This document shows, in pieces, positions 15,870 through 22,400 of a stretch of 24,095 bases of DNA (the stretch's first letter is position 1; each line of letters opens with the position of its first letter). A program made the position numbers and the translations under genes. This DNA comes from a virus. The notes beneath the pieces are model-generated. The model was not told the DNA's origin. It did no database searches and worked only from the letters and a program-made list of their open reading frames with translations. The DNA is taken from IMG/VR virus record IMGVR_UViG_3300042881_002155, positions 1-24,095 of that record, one strand, 5' to 3'.

Positions 15870-16628
15870 TTATGTTGTTTGAGGCATTTTTAGCATTATG
15901 TAATTACTGCAGTGCAATCCATTTCTTTCCATACAATCATAATAATGAATGTTGTCATCTTTTAATTGAATTTGTGACCACAATTTTTTTTCACAATTGA
16001 TGATTAAATTCATTATCGCTTGTTCGTTTGTTCTTGTATTTATATACGTATTTCCTAAATCTAATAAACGTTCAATCATGTTATCTTCAAATATTGAAGT
16101 ATCAAAATAATACATTCCTGTCTGAAAATAATCAATATCTAAATTGTAGTTTGTGCTTAAATCGTTATATAAGTCTGCAAAACGATTGGATTCAAATTGA
16201 CATGATAACTTCCACTCATAAGTGGGATAACCATCACAATGAGCTAAAAACCGTTTAGAACAATCTAAATGTATCATTGGCCAAATAGGATTGTATATTC
16301 GCATACCCCCATCAATTAACATACAAGAATCCCATTCTTTAAAAAATGGATGAAAAGTGTATATTTTATGCCATTGAAATGGTTTATTGAAATCTCTTCC
16401 GTCTGATGTAGAAATACCATTTAATCGTTGTAAAACTGATGAACGATCTATTGTAGGAAAATATTTTACAATAACATTTGAATCATTTAAAGTGTAATGT
16501 TTTAAATCGTCGCCAACCATTAATATGATTTTATCACTGTATTGGCCTTTAGTTCTCAATTCAGCAATAGTTTGCTCTGTTCTTGATAAAAAATTTTTAT
16601 TACAAAATGTGGTTAAACAGTATTTCAT
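15870..16628 (-). CDS. Glycosyltransferase-like protein with DGG in place of DxD
   Basis: The 252-aa protein begins MKYCLTTFCNKNFLSRTEQT. Its middle reads NKPFQWHKIYTFHPFFKEWD then SCMLIDGGMRIYNPI (101-115). That layout, a 'Lys-x-x...vLfiDxD...i' strand after a Trp/Phe-rich segment, is that of GT8-like nucleotide-diphospho-sugar transferases. Where they have Asp-x-Asp there is Asp106-Gly107-Gly108, so the metal site is incomplete or differently made. It may have altered activity. The ATG overlaps the stop of the exostosin-like gene (ATGA). Assignment is by pattern and context and only moderately sure. Confidence 0.72.
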   Translation of the reverse strand: MKYCLTTFCNKNFLSRTEQTIAELRTKGQYSDKIILMVGDDLKHYTLNDSNVIVKYFPTIDRSSVLQRLNGISTSDGRDFNKPFQWHKIYTFHPFFKEWDSCMLIDGGMRIYNPIWPMIHLDCSKRFLAHCDGYPTYEWKLSCQFESNRFADLYNDLSTNYNLDIDYFQTGMYYFDTSIFEDNMIERLLDLGNTYINTRTNEQAIMNLIINCEKKLWSQIQLKDDNIHYYDCMERNGLHCSNYIMLKMPQTT

Positions 16629-17395
16629 AATGCTGCTGCTGTCTGCACTATCTTATTTTTCCAATAATCAAAATCAAGCATCTCTAAATTGGTTTTTGAT
16701 TTTAATATATTTTTTTGTTCTATTAAAAAATTATAATCGGCAAGTTGTTCCCAGTTGTCTACATAACAAATAGGTAAATCTGAATAGAATAATGTGTTTA
16801 TTGATTTTTTAACAATTGGAATTGATCCAACATATAAAGTTTCCCATAACCTGTGCGTATCTTCTCCGTTTCCAGGTGGACACACTACAAAATCATGATT
16901 GTATATGTTATATAAATATTCATCAAACCCAAATCCATTTTTTCCAAAAATAGATGTTGCGTAAGATAAAGTTTGGCAGACTTTGTATGCTTGACTTCTT
17001 TGTTCTAAGTTTGTTTCAATATTAAAATTTGCGTAAACAAGATTTAAATTTTGTTTTTGTGTATGTATTATTGATTTTATTTTTTCTATTTTTTTAATTT
17101 CTGGAAACCATTTTGAATTTTCAAGACCAATTGGCAAAGATTCAATTCTTGCATCATTTACATGAACATTTTGAGCAAACCATTTAACTAAAGTTTTTGG
17201 GGCTTTGTTTAAAGAGGCCCCATCATAACGAATTTTTTCTGAAGCAACAGCACCGTCTCCATTATGAGAAATTAGTATAAACTTGCTTGAGCCTGTATAA
17301 TTTTCAAAAAAACAATCAACTTCATTAGTGTCAAAATAATAAATGGATTTATTATTTGCTAATGATATAAATTTTTCACCTTGAATATAATTCAT
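16625..17395 (-). CDS. Exostosin-like (GT47-type) glycosyltransferase
   Basis: The 256-aa protein carries the signature of the exostosin-like GT-B fold: VCPPGNGEDTHRLWETLYVG at 171-190 followed by SIPIV, where donor phosphate and sugar are bound. Before it are SHNGDGAV at 43-50 and IESLPIGLENSKWFP at 84-98. I chose the ATG at 17393-17395, which overlaps the previous stop as ATGA; an in-frame TTG at 17417-17419 lies deeper in the upstream gene and has no support. Length is shorter than eukaryotic exostosins but usual for viral and bacterial homologues. Its DNA is among the most AT-rich of the window (about 12% GC in the line at 17041). Confidence 0.85.
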   Translation of the reverse strand: MNYIQGEKFISLANNKSIYYFDTNEVDCFFENYTGSSKFILISHNGDGAVASEKIRYDGASLNKAPKTLVKWFAQNVHVNDARIESLPIGLENSKWFPEIKKIEKIKSIIHTQKQNLNLVYANFNIETNLEQRSQAYKVCQTLSYATSIFGKNGFGFDEYLYNIYNHDFVVCPPGNGEDTHRLWETLYVGSIPIVKKSINTLFYSDLPICYVDNWEQLADYNFLIEQKNILKSKTNLEMLDFDYWKNKIVQTAAAL

Positions 17396-18051
17396 ATTAA
17401 TGTCTTTTGCCAAGAACAAGCGTGAAAATGAACATTGATGCTTTCTGGAACAGCAAAAGATTTTATAAAATTAATTGTTTGTTCATTTAATTCTGATATT
17501 CCATGCCTGTGGTCTGGATCAAACATATAAAACAAACGTTTGTCCAAATAAACAACTTTATCTAAATGGGAGTGTTTATTAAAAATTTTTGTAAAATAAT
17601 ATGGTCCAGTTTTTTCCATTGTACTTTGAATTGGATTGAAAGAATTTAAAACTGGACTACTATTTTTTAAGCCTTCTATGTAATCAATACAAATGGGATG
17701 ATTTGGTATGGATCCTATTAGCCCATTCCATACTTCTGGATAATTTCCACCACTAGCAAAAAAATTATAATTCAACAAATCATCATATTTTTTAAGTTGA
17801 ATAAAATCATAATCCATATAGATTCCACCATAACGGTTTAAAACTTCTATTCTAAAAATATCAGATTTAGAACCATAATTTTCAGTTTCATCAAACAATT
17901 TTTTATTTATTAGAGGAAAATCTATATTGTTGTCATTCCATTCTTTTATTTCATAGTCATTATTAACATTTTTTATAGTTTCTACACAATAATCAAAAAA
18001 TTTTGGTCTAACTCCTCCAAACCACACAAGATGTATAATTTTTGGTATCAT
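17392..18051 (-). CDS. GT32-type glycosyltransferase
   Basis: The start MIPKIIHLVWFGG, followed by the strand-plus-DxD block NRYGGIYMDYDF at 72-83 with the metal-binding Asp80-x-Asp82, is that of the OCH1/capsular-type GT32 family. The SDIFRIEVL segment just before it is also typical. It uses a nucleotide sugar, probably for a surface glycan; donor and acceptor are not evident. The same family occurs once more at the head of the cassette (21227-21841), and the two share the opening MIPKIIH and the Gly-Gly-x-x-x-Asp-x-Asp pattern, so they may be ancient duplicates. It starts directly next to the stop of the gene upstream. Confidence 0.88.
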   Translation of the reverse strand: MIPKIIHLVWFGGVRPKFFDYCVETIKNVNNDYEIKEWNDNNIDFPLINKKLFDETENYGSKSDIFRIEVLNRYGGIYMDYDFIQLKKYDDLLNYNFFASGGNYPEVWNGLIGSIPNHPICIDYIEGLKNSSPVLNSFNPIQSTMEKTGPYYFTKIFNKHSHLDKVVYLDKRLFYMFDPDHRHGISELNEQTINFIKSFAVPESINVHFHACSWQKTLI

Positions 18052-18774
18052 TTAACAAACACCTCGTACATTAACATCGATGTTCCATTCATCTAAAATT
18101 GGTTTTAGTTCTTTCTCGTATTCACCAATATTCCACTTTCCCTTTACTATTGCAGTAGCAATATAGGGAAAGATAGAAGAGTCCCAGTGCATCATTCCTC
18201 TTTTAGGTTCATTGTTGTAATAATAAGTTGCATAGTAATTTAACCTATTCATGGTTTTTGTAAATTCAACTCCCTCTTGAAATTTGGTATATGGAGTGTT
18301 GCGATATAAATTTACATAGTCCTTTGTTTTCCACAAAGTAGGCTGAAAAGATACCGTCGTCACTGAATCATGCTTCATGTCTGGTATTTGAACCCAGTAT
18401 ATTTTGTCCTTCATTGCCAAATCTGTGACATGACCGCATTTTATCAGACGAGCACATGATACGATAGTTTCATCCAAAAAACTTTTTACATATTCAAGTT
18501 CATTCAAATTTACATCATCATAAAGAAAAAAATCTTCCTGCATGTAAATCAGATATTCTGTGTCAACATGTTTTTCAACAATATCTGCGATCTCTTGGCA
18601 ATAATTGTTGTCATCATAACGAACAAATTTATGTTTTGGATATTCATCCGTTGTTATGTCTGACGCTACTAGACTCTTGAATGTTGGGGCATGTTTATCC
18701 AACAAATCAAAATAAATTGGCCAAAGATCTTTGCAGTTAGAATGTGTGTATGTAAAAAGTGTTATATTGTCCAC
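18052..18774 (-). CDS. Putative glycosyltransferase (QED-motif, 240 aa)
   Basis: The protein begins MDNITLFTYTHSNCKDLWPI, looks like a GT-A fold, and has YLIYMQEDFFLYDDV at 74-88, where the Glu-Asp pair takes the place of DxD. Later segments include VQIPDMKHDSVTTVSFQPTL and MMHWDSSIFPYIATA. I do not recognise a named family. The start is GTG at 18772-18774, which has a strong AAGGAG site 9 nt upstream. It overlaps the preceding gene by 13 bp. Its placement among glycosyltransferase genes on one strand supports the call. Confidence 0.72.
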   Translation of the reverse strand: MDNITLFTYTHSNCKDLWPIYFDLLDKHAPTFKSLVASDITTDEYPKHKFVRYDDNNYCQEIADIVEKHVDTEYLIYMQEDFFLYDDVNLNELEYVKSFLDETIVSCARLIKCGHVTDLAMKDKIYWVQIPDMKHDSVTTVSFQPTLWKTKDYVNLYRNTPYTKFQEGVEFTKTMNRLNYYATYYYNNEPKRGMMHWDSSIFPYIATAIVKGKWNIGEYEKELKPILDEWNIDVNVRGVC

Positions 18775-19493
18775 GACACAATCTCCTTACTATAAATGCT
18801 GTTTTCGACCATATATGGTCTTGTTTTCTTACCGTGTACAATCTCATCAATTGCACTTCCTACATCTATGTATCTGTTGTTTGGATTGTTTGTATACAAC
18901 TCATGAATTAAAATTTCGGAAAGTGGCCCAGCACTTATAAAAAACAAAGTGTTGTAGTACTGTGTGGCCATTTGTTTCATATCCTGTTTTATTTTTTCAT
19001 GGTTAACTTCATAGTGATTAACACAATCGTCTGAAATGGCATAGTATTTTTGAACCAATAAAGGATCTTTAAGTCTGTGTTCTCCGTCATGAGACGCTAT
19101 CAACACTATTGGTTCCTTCAATTCAAACATAAATTCTTTGAATTTAGAATAATTTCCATTTATCCAAAGATCAGAAAAAGTAATATTTTTAGATGGTTGT
19201 TTGATATGAGACATTAAAAATTCAAAATCAAACAAAGATTGATTTGGACTAGAAATGGCATAATAATAATTTGATTCTTCGTGGTTTAATGTAAGTAACA
19301 AATCTTTTCCCAATCTATACATTTTATTATCACAAGACCACTTATCTGCTTGGTATGCTTGTGTGTTAAATCCCACACCAATACCATTCATTAACTTTAC
19401 CTCACCATCAGCATATCTTGTATAAGCAAAGTTTTCTTTGTTGAGAATCTTTGTTTTAAATTTATAAAAATCTTCAATAAAGTTTTTCACCAT
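18762..19493 (-). CDS. GT-D-fold glycosyltransferase (DUF1792-like)
   Basis: The 243-aa protein has FAYTRYADGEVKLMNGIGVG at 22-41. The Arg-x-x-Asp-Gly-Glu core is the hallmark of the GT-D fold (DUF1792), where Asp29 and Glu31 form a DxE metal site. Later blocks, KNITFSDLWINGNYSKF and PIVLIASHDGEH, then NTLFFISAGPLSEIL, match the Rossmann-like strands expected for that fold. The family transfers sugars onto glycoprotein or polysaccharide intermediates in some Gram-positives. In phage the acceptor is unknown. It overlaps the 2-epimerase gene by 20 bp. Confidence 0.78.
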   Translation of the reverse strand: MVKNFIEDFYKFKTKILNKENFAYTRYADGEVKLMNGIGVGFNTQAYQADKWSCDNKMYRLGKDLLLTLNHEESNYYYAISSPNQSLFDFEFLMSHIKQPSKNITFSDLWINGNYSKFKEFMFELKEPIVLIASHDGEHRLKDPLLVQKYYAISDDCVNHYEVNHEKIKQDMKQMATQYYNTLFFISAGPLSEILIHELYTNNPNNRYIDVGSAIDEIVHGKKTRPYMVENSIYSKEIVSWTI

Positions 19494-20472
19494 ATAGATC
19501 TTTCATATGTGTAAGTATCTTTTTTATTGCAAACCCATCACCATAGGGACAATCAGCATCTACTTTAAAATCAGAACTGAATTGACAAATCAGTTTAGAT
19601 AGATTATCTAAATTTTCATATTTAAAAGAAAACACTCCAAGTCCTTCAGTTCTTTCGGTTGTTTTTCTGCAAACAATAGTTTTTTTCTTGAAAAAAGAAG
19701 CTTCCTCTTGAATTCCACCGCTATCAGTTATAACATATTTCGCTTCTTTCAAAAGATTAACCATGTCTTCGTATTTTTGTGGTGGAATCAAAGTGACATG
19801 ATCATACTTTTTACTCAAAGAAACAGATGGATGCATTATGTAAATAAATTTTAAGTTATGCAACGACTTTGCAAGAACATCTATTGTAGATAGAAATGAT
19901 TCTATCTTGTCTTTGTTTTCTCTTCTGTGTAGAGTTATAGGTACGATATTTCCATAATGTACATTTTTATTGTCTAAATTATCCAATACTGTATTACCGA
20001 CAACAAAAATTGAATTGTAAATACCTTCATTTTTTAATGACTGTGCGTTCAATTCACTGACACAAAAATGTACATCTGCCATTCCGGATATGGCTTTACG
20101 ATAACTTTCTTCCGGAAAAGGATTTTCTTTGTCGTATGTCCTAAGACCAGCTTCTATGTGGATTAGAGGAATTTTATTGTTAAAAGCGTTTAATGCAATT
20201 CCAAATGTTGTAGCTGTATCTCCTTGGACAATGACATACTTTGTTTTTTCGGTCACAACACCATCACTCAAACAATTTACCACAACATCATTCAATCTAT
20301 TTGATGTTTTTTTATTAAGACAAAAAATTCTGTCGTAATAGCAACCCTGAATCAAGTCCGTGTGTTGTTGTATTTGAACCAACTCTACAGACCAATTCAT
20401 ATTTTTGATGCTTTGGTACAGTTTGTACAACTTAATATATTCAGGACGAGTCCCGTAAAAAATTGAAATCAT
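19474..20472 (-). CDS. wecB: UDP-N-acetylglucosamine 2-epimerase-like enzyme
   Basis: WecB-type epimerases convert UDP-GlcNAc to UDP-ManNAc. The family pattern is strong: FYGTRPEYIKL at 5-15, VQGDTATTF at 82-90, HIEAGLRTYD at 105-114, PFPEESYRK at 118-126, LHRREN at 181-186, MHPSVSL at 213-219, and the UDP-binding TDSGGIQEE at 249-257 followed by KTTERTEG at 270-277. Key acid/base residues (Asp85, Glu107, Glu122 region, His214) are in place. Length 332 is slightly short of E. coli WecB (376). It is a nucleotide-sugar donor maker within the cassette, coupled to the upstream gene by ATGA. The precise UDP-sugar is not certain. Confidence 0.93.
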   Translation of the reverse strand: MISIFYGTRPEYIKLYKLYQSIKNMNWSVELVQIQQHTDLIQGCYYDRIFCLNKKTSNRLNDVVVNCLSDGVVTEKTKYVIVQGDTATTFGIALNAFNNKIPLIHIEAGLRTYDKENPFPEESYRKAISGMADVHFCVSELNAQSLKNEGIYNSIFVVGNTVLDNLDNKNVHYGNIVPITLHRRENKDKIESFLSTIDVLAKSLHNLKFIYIMHPSVSLSKKYDHVTLIPPQKYEDMVNLLKEAKYVITDSGGIQEEASFFKKKTIVCRKTTERTEGLGVFSFKYENLDNLSKLICQFSSDFKVDADCPYGDGFAIKKILTHMKDLYGEKLY

Positions 20473-21227
20473 GGTTCTTTGATGAGCTTGAAGCCTTCAT
20501 CTACTGCACGACATAACTCCATTCCCATCATCTGTCCAGCAGACATTTGTGTTCCATTTACATTGTAAAGATTCATGGAAATTGCTTCATTGCTGTGTCC
20601 GTAATTTTCTCCCTTGATGCTCCCCCACATTTCAATGTCATTTTTTGGATGCGGTGGAACATAAACACCACCATCAGTATATTTTTGAATCATTTTTGCA
20701 AAGTGAATGTCTTCACCTACAATTGGAATATATCCCTTTGGTGGCATTTCTCTCCAAAAAATTGGAAGAACATCTCTATGGAAAAACCAACAATGACCAA
20801 CAATGTCAACCTTTTCAGTTTTCTCGTTTGGTTTACACCAACCCAGACGCTCAACCTTTTTCCAACTATAATATTTGTCTCCAAAAATAACACCAACAGT
20901 TCCCAACAATCCTGGATTTGTCTTGTATGTATCAATACAATTTTGTATCCATTTAGATCCTGGTATGGTATCATCATCAAATATACAAATGTAGTCAGAC
21001 CTGCAATTTAAAGCCAAACTAAATCTAGCCCATACACCTAAATTTTGATTGCAATCAATAAAAATGACTTCATTTTTTAAGTGTTCTGCTATGGGTTCGG
21101 CATCAGATTTGTTTTGCCAAACAAATATTTCTTGGATTGGGTGTGTTTGTTTTTTGATTGCTTCCAGTTGTTCTGGAAACCATCTTGTGCGTCGATAAGA
21201 ATTTAAAATTATTGATACCGTTTCCAT
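20469..21227 (-). CDS. GT2-like glycosyltransferase
   Basis: The opening VSIILNSYRRTRWFPEQLEA is the first strand of a GT-A glycosyltransferase. The metal site is DYICIFDDDTIPGSKWIQN at 78-96, with Asp84-86. WCKPNEKTEKVDIVGHCWF and the later PIVGEDIHFAKMIQKYTDGG resemble the acceptor-side region of family 2 enzymes, in which the E-D pair lies before the catalytic base. Length 252 is normal. The ATG overlaps the first gene of the cassette (TAATG). Donor and acceptor unknown. Confidence 0.87.
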   Translation of the reverse strand: METVSIILNSYRRTRWFPEQLEAIKKQTHPIQEIFVWQNKSDAEPIAEHLKNEVIFIDCNQNLGVWARFSLALNCRSDYICIFDDDTIPGSKWIQNCIDTYKTNPGLLGTVGVIFGDKYYSWKKVERLGWCKPNEKTEKVDIVGHCWFFHRDVLPIFWREMPPKGYIPIVGEDIHFAKMIQKYTDGGVYVPPHPKNDIEMWGSIKGENYGHSNEAISMNLYNVNGTQMSAGQMMGMELCRAVDEGFKLIKEP

Positions 21228-21841
21228 TAATAATCAAAACCACTGTTTGGTGTAGTTCCCCAATATTGTTTTGCGTAAATCTTGTCAGATCCTGTGTACT
21301 CAATACCAGAATAATGTCTTGGTATAAAATACCAACTAGGATAGACTGTAATAGGATAAGTGTTCAGATAAACCGTATTTGTAAGAACAAGTGGTCCTGT
21401 AATGGACCAAGTTTCCAATGGATGATAATTCATATTTTCATATGAAGATATTCTATCCATAATAAGTTTCATCAATTTACAATTTTTTATGCAAGCAAGA
21501 TAACCGTTTGACATCAATCCTTTTCGACATTCTTCGTTTTCCCAGCAGCAGAAAGAATCATTATCAAGAAAAAAATCATCCAAAGGATTTACGCATTCTG
21601 CATCTGCATCAATAAAAAATCCACCATGGTCGTATAAAACTTGATACCTCAAAATATCAGCTTTTCCTGCCAATGATGGACACAGTTCAAATTGTTTCTT
21701 GCATCTCATCTCGGGTAAGTTATCATCAGTCCATAACTTATGTTCCCAAGATGGGTTTTTGTCAATCCAAGTTTGTATAAACTTTGTTGGTCGTTTTGAT
21801 TGGTCGCCTAACCAAATTTGATGAATAATTTTTGGGATCAT
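21227..21841 (-). CDS. GT32-type glycosyltransferase, first gene of the sugar cassette
   Basis: The opening MIPKIIHQIWLGDQSKRPTKF and KADILRYQVLYDHGGFFIDADAECV (as ADILRYQVLYDHGG and FFIDADAE; DxD at 78-80) place it in GT32, the OCH1/mannosyltransferase-like family. It is the promoter-proximal gene, with TTGACA-16-TATATT just upstream and a leader of only about 7 nt. The mRNA lacks a clear ribosome-binding site. Glycan target unknown. Confidence 0.9.
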   Translation of the reverse strand: MIPKIIHQIWLGDQSKRPTKFIQTWIDKNPSWEHKLWTDDNLPEMRCKKQFELCPSLAGKADILRYQVLYDHGGFFIDADAECVNPLDDFFLDNDSFCCWENEECRKGLMSNGYLACIKNCKLMKLIMDRISSYENMNYHPLETWSITGPLVLTNTVYLNTYPITVYPSWYFIPRHYSGIEYTGSDKIYAKQYWGTTPNSGFDY

Positions 21842-21854
21842 AAGTACTCACAAT

Positions 21855-21882
21855 AATATAAAACATACTAAAGAAATGTCAA
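21855..21882 (-). promoter_or_regulatory. Sigma70 promoter for the sugar cassette
   Basis: The minus strand has TTGACA at 21882-21877 and TATATT at 21860-21855, with a 16-nt spacer. The -35 is perfect and the -10 differs at one base. The expected start is about 21848, 7 nt before the ATG at 21841. Confidence 0.8.
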
Positions 21883-21897
21883 ATATATTTATTTGAC
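21878..21897. promoter_or_regulatory. Perfect inverted repeat spanning both -35 boxes
   Basis: GTCAAATA, a 4-nt centre TATT, and TATTTGAC form an 8-bp-arm palindrome. Each arm supplies most of one -35 box, so a dimeric regulator bound here could control both directions. It is partly forced by the two TTGAC boxes, which contribute five of the eight arm bases. Confidence 0.6.
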
Positions 21898-21920
21898 TTT
21901 ATCTAAAGATACTCTATAGT
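21893..21920 (+). promoter_or_regulatory. Sigma70 promoter for uvsY
   Basis: TTGACT at 21893-21898 and TATAGT at 21915-21920 are separated by 16 bp, the same spacer as in the other two promoters of this window. The expected start is about 21927, 29 nt before the uvsY ATG. A 6-bp stem (AGTTCT at 21918-21923 with AGAACT at 21931-21936) begins in the -10 and ends in the leader. Confidence 0.75.
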
Positions 21921-21955
21921 TCTCTTAAAAAGAACTTTAAAGAAGAATACTAAAG

Positions 21956-22393
21956 ATGAATCTAGAAGAACTAAAGAACTCTATAACTAAAGACTCTCAA
22001 ATAGACTCTACAGAATTAGGTATAGAGTCTCTTAAGATACCTCAAATACACTCAAAGTATCTTAATCAACTTACGGATCTTAAATTACTTTTGACAAAGT
22101 ACCAGCATGACTTTGCTATTTTGCGTTTGCGTAAATGGAAAATTTATACTGGCAAGGCTTCTGAAGAAGAACTTGCAGATTGGAAAGAAGATCCGTTTGA
22201 ACTTGATATTCTAAAGACAGATGTTGATAAGTTCATGGATGCAGATCCAAAACTTATTGAACTTAAGTCAAAAATTTCTGTCACAGAGATCAAAATTAAG
22301 ATGGTTGAAGAATTTTTGAAAGCACTTAATAATAGAAACTTTGCAATCAAATCTGCTATTGAGTGGAACAAAATGATGAACGGCATAGTCTAA
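21956..22393 (+). CDS. uvsY: Recombination mediator UvsY
   Basis: UvsY helps load the UvsX recombinase on gp32-coated single-stranded DNA. The 145-aa length fits T4 UvsY (137). Matching parts are MNLEELKNSITKDSQIDSTEL (T4 MRLEDLQEELKKDVFIDSTKL), YLNQL with following helix, a charged central helix, and the C-terminal LNNRNFAIKSAIEWNKMMNG (T4 IKSRGFAIKHIQDMRAFEAG). Overall it is helical and hydrophilic. The 5' end of the gene holds the CTAAAGA repeats and an 8-bp stem. Only a weak GAAG element stands before the ATG. It lies 8 nt before uvsW on the same strand, the reverse of the T4 gene order uvsW-uvsY. Confidence 0.92.
   Translation: MNLEELKNSITKDSQIDSTELGIESLKIPQIHSKYLNQLTDLKLLLTKYQHDFAILRLRKWKIYTGKASEEELADWKEDPFELDILKTDVDKFMDADPKLIELKSKISVTEIKIKMVEEFLKALNNRNFAIKSAIEWNKMMNGIV
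22003..22030 (+). other. Inverted repeat in early uvsY coding region
   Basis: AGACTCTA at 22003-22010 pairs perfectly with TAGAGTCT at 22023-22030 around a 12-nt loop, so an mRNA hairpin is possible about 50 nt after the start codon. The arms share the ACTCTA motif repeated upstream. Confidence 0.5.
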
Positions 22394-22396
22394 ATA
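22389..22396 (+). promoter_or_regulatory. Possible late promoter box before uvsW (TCTAAATA)
   Basis: TCTAAATA contains the uvsY stop codon and resembles the late boxes elsewhere. It is only 4 nt before the GTG of uvsW, closer than the 7 nt of the other three, so support is weak. T4 uvsW is known to be expressed late. Confidence 0.3.
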
Positions 22397-22400
22397 TTAT

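Larger units (their letters stand above)
21868..21993 (+). repeat. Five CTAAAGA repeats across the divergent region and uvsY start
   Basis: CTAAAGA begins at 21868, 21903, 21950, 21971 and 21987, all in the same orientation. A longer unit, CTAAAGA then ACTCTATA, occurs at 21903-21918 (one extra T) and 21971-21985. The inverse TATAGAGT lies at 22021-22028. Spacing is irregular (35, 47, 21, 16 bp), so this is not a simple tandem array. Confidence 0.75.

Noticed and set aside
16037-16044. TATAAATA on the minus strand inside the GT8-like gene
   Set aside because: Mid-gene, no start codon nearby, very AT-rich context.
17396-17419. TTG start extending the exostosin-like protein by 8 residues
   Set aside because: The ATG at 17395 overlaps the upstream stop as ATGA, like other pairs in this cassette.
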